From positions 124,001 to 188,000 of the forward strand of contig QCLE01000001.1 in the NCBI GenBank assembly GCA_003214815.1: a stretch of 64,000 nucleotides of DNA. The letters are read 5' to 3'. Made by a program: the position numbers and the translations under genes. Numbering within the stretch: position 1 is the first letter of the stretch; every line of letters begins with the position of its first letter. Below the pieces are notes generated by a model. That model ran no database searches, was not told the DNA's origin, and saw nothing but the letters and a program-made list of their open reading frames with translations. The stretch comes from Prochlorococcus sp. AG-412-J13. GTDB lineage: Bacteria > Cyanobacteriota > Cyanobacteriia > PCC-6307 > Cyanobiaceae. Positions 33,511-48,043 of the stretch are shown one piece after another.

Positions 33511-34167
33511 ATGGCCAATTCTTCATCTGTTTATGATTGGTTTCAAGAAAGACTTGAAATTCAAGACATAACTGACGACGTAACTTCCAAGTACGTACCC
33601 CCTCACGTAAATATTTTTTATTGTTTGGGTGGCATAACTTTAGTATGCTTCCTAATTCAATTTGCAACAGGTTTTGCAATGACTTTTTACTATAAGCCAA
33701 CAGTTACTCAAGCTTATAGTTCAGTAAGTTATTTGATGACCGATGTTAGTTTTGGGTGGTTAATAAGATCTGTTCATAGATGGAGTGCATCAATGATGGT
33801 TTTGATGTTAATCCTTCATGTTTTTAGAGTTTATCTTACCGGTGGTTTCAAAAGGCCTAGAGAATTAACTTGGGTCACTGGTGTTGTAATGGCAGTCATA
33901 ACAGTAGCTTTTGGAGTGACAGGATATTCTTTACCTTGGGATCAAGTGGGTTATTGGGCAGTCAAAATTGTTTCAGGTGTACCGGCTGCTATACCAGTAA
34001 TTGGTGATTTCATGGTCGAACTTCTTAGAGGTGGAGAAAGTGTTGGACAATCAACTCTTACAAGGTTCTACAGTCTTCATACTTTCGTCTTACCCTGGTC
34101 ATTAGCAGTTTTCATGTTGATGCACTTTTTAATGATTCGTAAACAGGGTATTTCAGGCCCCTTATAA
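33511..34167 (+). CDS. petB: Cytochrome b6
   Basis: [41 protein letters not shown]; true start internal to the track ORF. Confidence 0.97.
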   Translation: MANSSSVYDWFQERLEIQDITDDVTSKYVPPHVNIFYCLGGITLVCFLIQFATGFAMTFYYKPTVTQAYSSVSYLMTDVSFGWLIRSVHRWSASMMVLMLILHVFRVYLTGGFKRPRELTWVTGVVMAVITVAFGVTGYSLPWDQVGYWAVKIVSGVPAAIPVIGDFMVELLRGGESVGQSTLTRFYSLHTFVLPWSLAVFMLMHFLMIRKQGISGPL

Positions 34168-34200
34168 ACTTTTATACTTAAAACATTACAAGAGTACCTC

Positions 34201-34683
34201 ATGTCAACGTTAAAAAAGCCAGATTTATCTGATCCAAAATTAAGAGCAAAACTAGCCAAAGGTATGGGCCATAATTACTATGGCGAGCCTGCTTGGCCAA
34301 ATGATTTACTATATATTTTTCCAGTAGTTATTTTAGGTACTATTGCCTGCGTAGTAGGATTAGCAGTTCTTGATCCTGCAATGTTAGGCGACAAAGCAAA
34401 CCCATTCGCCACCCCCTTAGAAATTCTCCCCGAATGGTACCTATACCCTGTTTTTCAAATACTTAGGGTAGTTCCTAATAAACTTTTGGGTATCGCACTT
34501 CAAACATTAATTCCACTTGGATTAATGATTTTACCCTTTATTGAAAACGTTAATAAATTTTCTAATCCATTCAGAAGACCAATAGCAATGTCTGTTTTCT
34601 TATTCGGAACTTTTCTAGCAATATATCTTGGTATTGGAGCATGCTTGCCAATTGATAAATCATTAACTTTAGGATTATTTTAG
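34201..34683 (+). CDS. petD: Cytochrome b6-f complex subunit 4
   Basis: [41 protein letters not shown]. Confidence 0.97.
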   Translation: MSTLKKPDLSDPKLRAKLAKGMGHNYYGEPAWPNDLLYIFPVVILGTIACVVGLAVLDPAMLGDKANPFATPLEILPEWYLYPVFQILRVVPNKLLGIALQTLIPLGLMILPFIENVNKFSNPFRRPIAMSVFLFGTFLAIYLGIGACLPIDKSLTLGLF

Positions 34684-34685
34684 GC

Positions 34686-36125
34686 TTAAATCTTAAACAT
34701 ATCTAGATTGTTATTCTCATTTCTTAAAAAATGATTCATTAATAAAAATCCAACAATTGTCCAGGTTTGATATGTTCTTGATTGTTGTCCAACCCAAGTA
34801 CCTGTAGGACCATCAAAATATTCTGCCCATTCTTGTTTAGGCAACTGATTAAGTTGACACCAATATGATTCCTCTATTAAAGATTTCATTTCTTCCATGA
34901 GAATCACATCATCAGAACCATAATTTTTTTGATGTAATAGAACGGCTGCACCAAAAAACCAAAGTAAACTTGGCCAATGACCACCGTTATGGTAACTCCA
35001 TGGCCAATTCTTTGGATCTGACCCAGTTTTGTTTTGCCATTCTTCGACATCCATATGAGGATGACAAATTCTCATTGGCATTTGAGCCATCAAATGCTGT
35101 CTGTTATGTAAAACTAATCTAAATAAAGCTCTTTGTTCCTTAGGAGGTAGTACTCCAAAAATACATGCTAAAGAATTCCCTAAACTATAAAATCGAAAGT
35201 CAGGCCTTCCTGTTCTAATATTTCCTATCAAGTAACCACCTCTATTCTCTAACCAATCTTGTAGCCAGGAGGGAACTACTTGCGGTTGCACGTTAAATTC
35301 ATTGAAGTGTTGATCATCTCCGTACTGCTCAGTTGGCCTTCTTCTTAAAGTTTGCATTGTTTGGCTGGTAACCCAATAATGTTTTAAAAGAAAACTTCCT
35401 AAATCCTTAACCCATTGATTTGTAAGAATAAGTCTTTGGTCTAAAAGTCTACTAACATGATCCGCTCTACTTAATTCCATTAAGTTTATACAACTTTTTA
35501 AACATCCATGAAGTAAAACTTCAACTTCTAGAGGTGCTCCCCATACATCCATAGGTCTATCAATCATAAATGCGCAATCTGGAACAAAAAGTACTGGAGT
35601 ACCCTCAAATGTTGGATGTAGAACTAGATCTAGGAGAAGTTGAATTCCTCTTTGAACGCTTTGACTTTTTCCAAAGGCATAATCGCCGCTTTTATTGACA
35701 TAATACCAACATAAAATTGGCCACCATAAACTTGCATCAGCTGAAGTAATCCTTCCTATTGATCTCTGACCATAGTCTCCAATGAGCTTACCATTTTCTT
35801 CAACGAAACTAGTAGGAAATACACCACGTGTTTGGTAATTAGCGCTTTGTAACTCAAGACATACACTTAAGAACTTTTTGACAATTTCGTACCGTTTTTG
35901 GGTAATAAGGTAAATCATTACAGGAACGTTGTCTCTTAAAAATATTTCTCCATAATTTAACTTTTTATTTTTTGTTGGGTGTTCTAGTGCAGCAACACTT
36001 CCTACTAACTCACCTGAAATTTCAACCAACGTCTTTTCGAAGTGATTTTTTGCATTTGTTACAATTTTCTCTTCATCGGAACTTGGTCTTACTCTTAAAT
36101 TTTTTTGACTAAATCTTTCTGCCAT
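34686..36125 (-). CDS. Alkaline/neutral invertase (GH100 family)
   Basis: IFLRDNVPVMIYLI, PVLFVPDCAFMIDRPMDVWGAPLEVEVLL, WSYHNGGHWPSLLW. Confidence 0.92.
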   Translation of the reverse strand: MAERFSQKNLRVRPSSDEEKIVTNAKNHFEKTLVEISGELVGSVAALEHPTKNKKLNYGEIFLRDNVPVMIYLITQKRYEIVKKFLSVCLELQSANYQTRGVFPTSFVEENGKLIGDYGQRSIGRITSADASLWWPILCWYYVNKSGDYAFGKSQSVQRGIQLLLDLVLHPTFEGTPVLFVPDCAFMIDRPMDVWGAPLEVEVLLHGCLKSCINLMELSRADHVSRLLDQRLILTNQWVKDLGSFLLKHYWVTSQTMQTLRRRPTEQYGDDQHFNEFNVQPQVVPSWLQDWLENRGGYLIGNIRTGRPDFRFYSLGNSLACIFGVLPPKEQRALFRLVLHNRQHLMAQMPMRICHPHMDVEEWQNKTGSDPKNWPWSYHNGGHWPSLLWFFGAAVLLHQKNYGSDDVILMEEMKSLIEESYWCQLNQLPKQEWAEYFDGPTGTWVGQQSRTYQTWTIVGFLLMNHFLRNENNNLDMFKI

Positions 36126-36729
36126 TTCGTTTATATCCCTTTATTTAAGCCTAGTTCTTTAAAGAGACTTTGAACAAATAAAAAATTAATAAAAAATTTT
36201 TGTATAAAAGGTTGCAAAATTACAGGCGGATGGTTTAGTATTTTCTTCTGGGCAAAAATATACCTTTTGCATTATTCAGGTAATTACCATAAATCTGATT
36301 TTTGGTAAATTATTGAATTCTCTGGAGATGTGATCTCGATCATTGTTTTCAGCCGGAAGAAGGGTTCTCCCTTCAAAAAGAGTTATTCATTTGTTGTTTA
36401 ACTCTGCACCTAGAAAATTTAAAAACTTAGGAACTGATGCTTTTATTGCGTCAAGAATAACTAAATTTTTTTTGGTTATTCCAAGATGTACATGCAATAA
36501 AGGTGTGAGGTCCCGTCAAGAATATATAAAAATGTCATCAATTGCTAACTTTTGGCTTTGATGTAAACGGATCTGAGATCTTGGAAAGTCACTTTAGAAT
36601 TATTTTTAATGTGCACTCAATGTAATCCTTAGAATCATAAGGAGGCTGAAACTAAATACAAAAACTGAATTTTTATTTGGATAAAGCAATTCAATTTGAG
36701 TAGATTTATCTACAAAAGGATTTGAACAC

Positions 36730-38210
<1,481 letters not shown>

Positions 38211-38337
38211 AACAGGGAGACAACAAAATGTTTAATATTATTATTTTGTCACCTTAGGTCGATCGGTATCTCACGTTCTTTTTTTATTAAGAATTTCATT
38301 TCCTAAGTTTTTCTAGGTCACACCCATTATTTTTCCT

Positions 38338-38411
<74 letters not shown>

Positions 38412-38423
38412 TATCTCTATGTT

Positions 38424-38496
38424 GGGGGTATAGCTCAGTTGGTAGAGCGCCTGCTTTGCAAGCAGGATGTCAGCGGTTCGAGTCCGCTTACCTCCA
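38424..38496 (+). tRNA. tRNA-Ala(TGC)
   Basis: GGGGGTATAGCTCAGTTGGTAGAGCGCCTGCTTTGCAAGCAGGATGTCAGCGGTTCGAGTCCGCTTACCTCCA in the rRNA spacer. Confidence 0.97.
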
Positions 38497-38753
38497 CTGA
38501 TTACCACCTCTTCCATAATCTTTAGATAAGGAAATGTTTTGAGTTGTGATCTAATTCTGAACGAATCTAGCTTCCTAATGAAATCATTAAGATGCTGGAC
38601 TCATTGAATTAAATTCATTGTTTTCAGAGAACCTTGACAACTGCATAGATTATTTTTAAAGACAATAAGCATCTTTAATGATGCAGATTTATTATTTGTG
38701 CTAATGCATTAATAACAATTCTATTAAGCTGATGCTTCAATTTTGAAGTTATT

Positions 38754-41630
<2,877 letters not shown>

Positions 41631-41692
41631 TAAACTTAATTAATTGTTTTTAATTTATATAATTTTCTATGCAGTTCTCAAGGTTCACACTA

Positions 41693-41809
41693 TCCTGGTG
41701 TTCATGGCGATGTGGAACCACTCCGATCCATCTCGAACTCGGTTGTGAAACGCATCAGCGGCGAAAATATTTAGGGGGTAGCCCCTTGAGAAAATAGCTC
41801 AATGCCAGG
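41693..41809 (+). rRNA. rrf: 5S ribosomal RNA
   Basis: TCCTGGTGTTCATGGCGATGTGGAACCACTCCGATCCATCTCGAACTCGG...CAATGCCAGG. Confidence 0.95.
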
Positions 41810-41819
41810 TAAAAATATT

Positions 41820-41858
41820 AAAAGGGTTTACTCTTGATGAGTAAGCCCTTTTTTATTT
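41820..41858 (+). terminator. Intrinsic terminator of the rRNA operon
   Basis: AAAGGGTTTACTC-TTGAT-GAGTAAGCCCTTTTTTATTTTT. Confidence 0.85.
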
Positions 41859-42734
41859 TTGGCATTTAGGACACCAATGTGTACTTCTTCCAGTAATTTT
41901 TTGCCTTTCAATTAAATTCTCACATTTATGACATTCTTTACCAGTTCTCCTATAGACATTAGTCTGTAAACCGAAATTCCCATTCTCTCCCTCCAAGTCT
42001 CTAAAATCACTAAACGTCGTCCCCCCAGAACCTATACTTTTTTTTAATACAGTTACAATTGATTCTTTGAGCTTTATTAACTCATTCTTCTTTATTGTTT
42101 GAGCTTCTCTAAAAGGTGAGATGCCAGCCAAGTATAAACTTTCATCAGCATAAATATTACCTATACCTGCCACTATTGTTTGATCTAATAAAATAGCTTT
42201 TATAGATCTTGTTCTTTTTGAAATAACTTTCTTAAGGTATTTTGTATCAAAGTCTTTAGAAAATGGTTCTGGTCCTAATGAGCCTAATCCTTTGATTATT
42301 TTAATGGGCGATAACCCTTGCTTAATAAACCACATTTGGCCAAAACTTCTTACGTCAATATATCTAAGCTCATTATTGTTTTTATCTATAAACCTTATTC
42401 TTGTATGTTTACAGGGCGGAGCAAGGTTATTAATAAATTTGAAATATCCAGTCATTCTTAAATGAACGACAAGAAATCCATTATGTTTTAATGTTGTTTT
42501 TTCATGAATTTGAGTATGCTCATTTTCAATTTTTTTTAGTTCAGCTATTAAATATTTTCCTCTCCTATTCCATTTGTAAAAAAGCGAGTTCTCAAGTCCC
42601 TCAATAAACCTTTCCTTTTGACCAGGGAATGCTACAGTTGAATCCCTACAGACTTCTACTTTTTTAACAATAAAGTTATTAAGTTTTTGCTCTAAACCTC
42701 TTCTAATTGTTTCTACTTCAGGTAACTCTGGCAA
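41853..42734 (-). CDS. mutM: Formamidopyrimidine-DNA glycosylase
   Basis: [16 protein letters not shown]-terminus; C-terminal CHKC...CPKCQK zinc finger. Confidence 0.97.
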   Translation of the reverse strand: MPELPEVETIRRGLEQKLNNFIVKKVEVCRDSTVAFPGQKERFIEGLENSLFYKWNRRGKYLIAELKKIENEHTQIHEKTTLKHNGFLVVHLRMTGYFKFINNLAPPCKHTRIRFIDKNNNELRYIDVRSFGQMWFIKQGLSPIKIIKGLGSLGPEPFSKDFDTKYLKKVISKRTRSIKAILLDQTIVAGIGNIYADESLYLAGISPFREAQTIKKNELIKLKESIVTVLKKSIGSGGTTFSDFRDLEGENGNFGLQTNVYRRTGKECHKCENLIERQKITGRSTHWCPKCQK

Positions 42735-42738
42735 TTAT

Positions 42739-42948
42739 TTAAGCTTTTTCTAATTCACTTTCAGCAAAATTATTTGTATTTGCTCCACCTTCAGTTCCGC
42801 TTATACCAGCGTAATTTACTTTGTCGAATCTAACTACACAGTTATATTTAATACCTGATGTGTCAACTGAAGCTACTTTACCAATTTCATTATACCAATA
42901 TGATTCTGGTCTTTTTACTCTTACGAGATCTCCTCTTGAAATTGCCAT
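42739..42948 (-). CDS. psaE: Photosystem I reaction center subunit IV
   Basis: [29 protein letters not shown]. Confidence 0.97.
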   Translation of the reverse strand: MAISRGDLVRVKRPESYWYNEIGKVASVDTSGIKYNCVVRFDKVNYAGISGTEGGANTNNFAESELEKA

Positions 42949-43028
42949 TACTATAAATTTAACTTCTTAAAGAATAACCCATCATTAATAGTCTTATACA
43001 AATTATTCACACATATTAATTAAAATTT

Positions 43029-43814
43029 CTAACAAAAATCATTTATTAAATTTTTTTCGAATTCTTCTATAGGAGGCTTACCACCCCTCCATTTTCTCCC
43101 TGGGATTCTTACATCTAATTCATTCTTATCGCAATTGATTGAAAGAATAAGTTTTTTATTTTCCTGATTTAGTACATTTAAAACTTTTCTACTTTTAATT
43201 TTTTTATAAGATTTGCTTTGAATAATTATTGGACCATAAATTTGTTTATCTAACTCAAGTAATTGATTCTCTTGTAATTCATTATTGTTCTTATTTTTAA
43301 TTATTTGATAGTTTTCTGAACTAATTGGTTTGTTTGTGCTGAACAAGAGCTTTTGCCCAACTTTTATAGAATCTGGATTCTTGAGATTATTAATTTCTAT
43401 CAAATATTCTAAATTTAACTTGTATTTGCTTGATATGTCAGTAAGGCTTTCACCTGTTTGAACGATATGATAATTATTTATTAAATCTGATTGTTTTGTA
43501 GAACTTTCGGTAGATTCGGAGATAATAAGATTTTGGCCAACAAAGATATAATTTTCATCTTTTAAATTATTCAATTTAATAATTAAATCTTTATTTATTG
43601 AATAGAATTTTGAAATATGTGAAATTGTCTCTCCACTTTTTACGATATGAATTTTTTTTATTTCAGGTTTTTCTTCAGTAATTGATTCTTTTCTAGTAAT
43701 GTTCTCAATTTGATTTTTTGCTGAATCTATTTTTTCTTCGGACTTTATCAATGAGTGATTAAAAAAATTAATAAATATGGCAATTACTAAAAATGCAAAT
43801 TTCATAAACTTCAC
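43029..43814 (-). CDS. LysM-domain protein (two LysM repeats), exported
   Basis: HIVKSGETISHISKFYSIN...NYIFVGQNLIIS and HIVQTGESLTDISSKYKLN...SIKVGQKLLFS. Confidence 0.88.
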   Translation of the reverse strand: MKFMKFAFLVIAIFINFFNHSLIKSEEKIDSAKNQIENITRKESITEEKPEIKKIHIVKSGETISHISKFYSINKDLIIKLNNLKDENYIFVGQNLIISESTESSTKQSDLINNYHIVQTGESLTDISSKYKLNLEYLIEINNLKNPDSIKVGQKLLFSTNKPISSENYQIIKNKNNNELQENQLLELDKQIYGPIIIQSKSYKKIKSRKVLNVLNQENKKLILSINCDKNELDVRIPGRKWRGGKPPIEEFEKNLINDFC

Positions 43815-43876
43815 TGTTTATTTAAAGATAATCTTTTAATTTAAAATCGCTAGGTTTTTAAAACAATTTAAGTAAT

Positions 43877-45277
43877 TTAAACCTGAAAAATAAACTGTAA
43901 AAATTTCTTTACTCTTTCGTAGGGCGGATACCGCAGATTTGAATCAAATAAAAAAGCTTTAAAAGTAATAGATTTCTGATTTGAAAAATTTCGAAACCCT
44001 TCTTCTCCATGAAATTTACCAATACCACTTTGCCCAACGCCTCCAAATGGTAAATTTGGAATAAGGACTGGTAACATCACATCATTTATACAAATTGTTC
44101 CTGAGCTGGTTACTCTTGAAATATGATTATGGATTTTTTTATTGCCTCCAAATAAGTAGATTGCTAATGGTTTTGATGTTTGACTAATCTGTTGTAAAGC
44201 TGATTCCTTATCATTGATTCCAATCACTGGAAGTAGTGAACTGAATAGTTCTCTCTGTAAAATATCTCTTTCATTTAATTTGGTTCGCAAGATTGTAGGA
44301 GATATTTTTAAATTTTTTTTACTAATTGTCCCCCCAAATAAAATTCTTTTTTCTTTTTTATATTGTTTGAGAATTTCTACAGTTGATGTAAATTGCTTTT
44401 TCTCTAATTTTGATAAGTTTTCGGAAATAATTGGATTATCTCCGTAAAAATTTACTATGCATTTCTTTAATTTTTCTATAAAGTTATTTTCAATTTCTTT
44501 ATCTACAAAGATATGATTCGGAGCCATGCAGGATTGACCAGAATTAAAAAATTTGCCCCAAACAATTCTCTTAGCAGCCACTTCTAAATTTGCATTCTTG
44601 AAAATAATTACAGGATTTGTTCCGCTTAACTCAAGAGTTAATGGAGTTAAGTTTTTTGAAGCTAATTTCATAATAGATTTTCCAGTTTCAGTACTTCCTG
44701 TAAAAAATATGTGGTCAAAATTTTGTTCAATTAATTTTATGGATTGTTTATAATTCCCCTCTACTGTCAATAGGACATCTTTATGGAAATATTTGGAAGT
44801 AAGCTTTTTAATAAGTTTTGATGTTGCAGGACATTTCTCTGATGGTTTTATAACTGCAGTATTTCCTGCTGAGAATATATTTACCAATGGCTTTAAAACG
44901 TAAAGTAACGGATAATTATATGGACCAAGAATTAAGACACACCCAAGAGGTTCATAAATCACTTTGGAGGATGATGGAAATAGATAAAAAGGTGTATCAA
45001 TCTTTTTTGGTTGCATCCAAGATTTAAGTTTCTTTTTTATCAGTGAAATTTCTTCTTTCACTAGAAGGATTTCTGAAAGCCCTTCAATTTTAGATTTACC
45101 TAGATCAACAAAAAGTGATTTTATTATCTCTTTTTTATTTTCATCCAAAAGTTTAGAAACTATATTGATATGTTTGATCCGCCATTTTATATCTTCCGTT
45201 TTACCAGTGAGAACTGTATTTCTTAATTTATTAATGTCTTCTAAATGAAATTTATCAGAAATTTTCATTTTATTCAT
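43877..45277 (-). CDS. Aldehyde dehydrogenase family protein
   Basis: LGPYNYPLL, FFTGSTETGKSIM, ELSGTNPVII, FFNSGQSCMAPNHIFV, LPFGGVGQSGIGKFHGEEGF. Confidence 0.93.
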   Translation of the reverse strand: MNKMKISDKFHLEDINKLRNTVLTGKTEDIKWRIKHINIVSKLLDENKKEIIKSLFVDLGKSKIEGLSEILLVKEEISLIKKKLKSWMQPKKIDTPFYLFPSSSKVIYEPLGCVLILGPYNYPLLYVLKPLVNIFSAGNTAVIKPSEKCPATSKLIKKLTSKYFHKDVLLTVEGNYKQSIKLIEQNFDHIFFTGSTETGKSIMKLASKNLTPLTLELSGTNPVIIFKNANLEVAAKRIVWGKFFNSGQSCMAPNHIFVDKEIENNFIEKLKKCIVNFYGDNPIISENLSKLEKKQFTSTVEILKQYKKEKRILFGGTISKKNLKISPTILRTKLNERDILQRELFSSLLPVIGINDKESALQQISQTSKPLAIYLFGGNKKIHNHISRVTSSGTICINDVMLPVLIPNLPFGGVGQSGIGKFHGEEGFRNFSNQKSITFKAFLFDSNLRYPPYERVKKFLQFIFQV

Positions 45278-45424
45278 ATGAATAGTATTAAATATATCAG
45301 AGGATAAATTTCAAATAAATAAAGTTATTAGCCACTTAAATCAAAGTGAATGATTTATGAGAAATAATCAAATTTATTAATATTGCCTTCAAAAATTCAA
45401 ATTTTTCTTGGTTAATATATTTTT

Positions 45425-46315
45425 ATGAGGGAAAAATTTGCAATTAGATTGATATCTATAAATGAAATACCAGAAGTCACAAACTGGGCAAAATTAGAAC
45501 GATTTTTTCCTGGAATGGATGATGTATCAATTTATAGAAATACAGATAAACAAGGGTTATGGGTAGCCTGTCTCGATAATAATCCTATAGGTTCTATTGC
45601 ATGCATTAAATATAATTCCTCGTATGGTTTTATAGGTTTATTTATCGTAAAAAAAGAATTTCGAAATAATGGATATGGAGTGAGATTATGGAAACATGCA
45701 CTCGATTATTTAAAAAATGTTGATTGTATTGGTCTTGAGGCTGCCCCAGATAGATTGAATGATTACGAGAAGTGGGGTTTTAGAAAATCTTCCATTACAA
45801 ATCGTTGGAAATTAAATGGTTTTCAAGATTTGCCATTAAGACATTTCTATAAAGATCAATTTCATTCTTTTAAAGTTGTCCCGGGTAATCAAATTTCCTC
45901 TGAAGCAGTCTTAATTTATGATGATCAAAGAGAACCTAGTCCCAGGCCACATTTTCTAAATGACTGGTTGAAAAATTCTCATGGTAATGTCAGTGCAATT
46001 GTCGATAATAATGGGATGTGCCATGGATTTGGCAGGATAAGACCTTGTTTATTGGAGGATAATGAGCAAGGCTGGAGAATCGGACCTCTTTTGGCGGATA
46101 CTCCACCACTTGCTGAACTATTAATAAGGGAGTTAGTTGGTGATTTAGATTCCCAAATCTTATTGGATTGCTCTAATCTTAATCCTTATGCAAATTATCT
46201 TTTATCAAGTTTAGGATTTGAGGAAATATCAAAAACTTACAGAATGTATAAAGGCATTCAACCTCCCTGCCCAATGAATCAAGTATATGGACTTGCCTGC
46301 TTGGAACTGGGGTGA
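45425..46315 (+). CDS. GNAT-family N-acetyltransferase (tandem GNAT-like)
   Basis: GFIGLFIVKKEFRNNGYGVRLWKHALDYLK and a second acetyltransferase-like half ending LLSSLGFEEISKTYRMYKG. Confidence 0.85.
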   Translation: MREKFAIRLISINEIPEVTNWAKLERFFPGMDDVSIYRNTDKQGLWVACLDNNPIGSIACIKYNSSYGFIGLFIVKKEFRNNGYGVRLWKHALDYLKNVDCIGLEAAPDRLNDYEKWGFRKSSITNRWKLNGFQDLPLRHFYKDQFHSFKVVPGNQISSEAVLIYDDQREPSPRPHFLNDWLKNSHGNVSAIVDNNGMCHGFGRIRPCLLEDNEQGWRIGPLLADTPPLAELLIRELVGDLDSQILLDCSNLNPYANYLLSSLGFEEISKTYRMYKGIQPPCPMNQVYGLACLELG

Positions 46316-46386
46316 TTTCCTTGAAGCGTGCATTTTACCTTTTGTTTTTGTAATATTGAAAGAAGTTTGTTTGATTATCTATAAGC

Positions 46387-46635
46387 TTAACTTTCAGAAG
46401 GCTTCAAAATTTTTTCTACAATATCCGCGTTGATTATAGTGATCTCTCCATTATCAATATTGGCAACTTGAAACAAGGTCCATGAATTTGGATTTCTAGC
46501 TCCTCCAATACAGTCGATAACTTGACCGACCCAATAATTGTTATTCTTTTCCTTAGTATTTTCGCAATTTTCTTTTTTAATTGCGACATAATCACCAGGC
46601 CTAACGAAAAGAAACTCAGGAGTTGCTAAGCTCAC
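46387..46635 (-). CDS. Conserved hypothetical (DUF3104-like)
   Basis: VRPGDYVAIKKENCENTKEKNNNYWVGQVIDCIGGARNPNSWTLFQVANIDNGEITIINADIVEKIL; GTG start. Confidence 0.65.
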   Translation of the reverse strand: MSLATPEFLFVRPGDYVAIKKENCENTKEKNNNYWVGQVIDCIGGARNPNSWTLFQVANIDNGEITIINADIVEKILKPSES

Positions 46636-46643
46636 AATAAATA

Positions 46644-46668
46644 GCTAATAGTATATACGTACTATAGC
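46644..46668. promoter_or_regulatory. LexA/SOS-box-like palindrome upstream of the 46635 minus gene
   Basis: GCTAATAGTATATACGTACTATAGC; reverse strand contains AGTACGTATATACT, one mismatch from the cyanobacterial consensus RGTACNNNDGTWCB. Confidence 0.45.
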
Positions 46669-46732
46669 AAGTTATGGGTTTTGTTGCCGAAATTTCAATT
46701 ATTTAGCAAACTAGGGGTAATTCAAAAATAAA

Positions 46733-46825
46733 ATGGAATTAACTGAAATTGCAATATTTTCAACATTATTGGGGTTAATTTTAGCTTTAACTGACGCTTA
46801 TATAGAAAGAAATATTCCTGGATAA
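46733..46825 (+). CDS. 30-aa single-helix small protein
   Basis: MELTEIAIFSTLLGLILALTDAYIERNIPG*; hydrophobic helix. Confidence 0.5.
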   Translation: MELTEIAIFSTLLGLILALTDAYIERNIPG

Positions 46826-46842
46826 TATTTCTAATTCATTTA

Positions 46843-46974
46843 TTAAATTAAATAAGATTTAAGCTGGTCTAATATGTCGGCACGGTTGGAAACTAATTTT
46901 GTAAAAACTAAATATATCAATCCTCCCATTGCGAGCCTTCCGTTAATTTTCTCTAACTGCTTTAGTTTTCTCAA
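46843..46974 (-). CDS. High-light-inducible (Hli/CAB-like) mini-ORF, non-ATG start or decayed
   Basis: LRKLKQLEKINGRLAMGGLIYLVFTKLVSNRADILDQLKSYLI*; ExxNGRLAM motif; no ATG in frame, TTG at 46974. Confidence 0.45.
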   Translation of the reverse strand: MRKLKQLEKINGRLAMGGLIYLVFTKLVSNRADILDQLKSYLI

Positions 46975-47095
46975 CAGATTACTTTTGAAGTTAAATAAAA
47001 TTTAAGGGTTATAGAAAATAAAAAAGTATTAATTAATTCAAAATTAAAAAAAAATTACAAATTTATAGAAATATTATTTCAAAAACGAATTAAAT

Positions 47096-47242
<147 letters not shown>

Positions 47243-47358
47243 TAGAGAACCTGAATATTTGTGTTTATTCTCTCATATTTAGAGCTTTTTTTGTAAACCT
47301 AAATTCTTAAATTTTATTTAAATTTTCTACTTATTTGCTTTTTCTGTTTTGTGTGAAG

Positions 47359-47460
47359 TTATTTCGCTACAGTGGTTTTAGTGTATAGAAATTTAACTTC
47401 CCAATATACAATTCCTAGGAAGATAATACTTGCAATAATAATTTCAGAAATGGCTAACAT
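47359..47460 (-). CDS. 33-aa single-helix membrane protein
   Basis: MLAISEIIIASIIFLGIVYWEVKFLYTKTTVAK*. Confidence 0.5.
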   Translation of the reverse strand: MLAISEIIIASIIFLGIVYWEVKFLYTKTTVAK

Positions 47461-47608
47461 TTTATTTGTCAATACTAATTTAATTTTGGTATCAATTTAC
47501 ACAGAAAGCAATAGGTACTAATTACATAAAAGATTTTTAAAAGTCTTACTTAATAGAATAAGGCGTCAAAATAATATAAAATTTTAAGTTAGATACATAT
47601 TATTTTTC

Positions 47609-48043
47609 GTGGGGAATTTCATAAATTCAACAATTCTTATACCTTTAATACCTCTAGTTACGACTTTATTTATTTTTATTTTATTGGTAAGTTTTAACAG
47701 AACACTTAACAGGTTAACAAAACCAGTTACTGCACTTGTTGCATTATCTTTATTAAGTTCTGCTTTTATAAGCTTATTTGACTATTTTAATAAAATAGAA
47801 AAAGAATTAGTTTTATCTGAATTTCTGAAATTCTTTGAAGAAACAAATTTAGTTATACACCTCAATTTAGTAAATGAAAAAATTATAATTTTTTTCTCAT
47901 TAATGATGATATTAATAATTGGATTATCTTTTTATAAATTACCTAGAAAAAAAGGTTATGTCTCATTGATGATTAGCCTAGGATTAATATCTTCTTCAGC
48001 GATGATCTCAATATTGCTAATAGATTTTTCAGCACTAATCTAA
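47609..48043 (+). CDS. Small membrane protein resembling the N-terminal part of complex I antiporter-like (NdhF/NdhD) subunits
   Basis: Multi-TM; ILIPLIPLVTTLFIFILL N-terminus and NEKIIIFFSLMMILIIGLSFY resemble the start of NdhF-like proteins; about 144 aa only; non-ATG start in track. Confidence 0.5.
   Translation: MGNFINSTILIPLIPLVTTLFIFILLVSFNRTLNRLTKPVTALVALSLLSSAFISLFDYFNKIEKELVLSEFLKFFEETNLVIHLNLVNEKIIIFFSLMMILIIGLSFYKLPRKKGYVSLMISLGLISSSAMISILLIDFSALI

Noticed and set aside
36343-36561. 72-aa TTG-start ORF upstream of 16S
   Set aside because: No recognisable domain, non-ATG start and hairpin-rich leader context; more likely leader or non-coding RNA
46864-46940. Yfr2-like sRNA suggested by GGTTGGAAAC
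   Set aside because: The match is short, and the segment is better explained as the reverse strand of the Hli-like ORF
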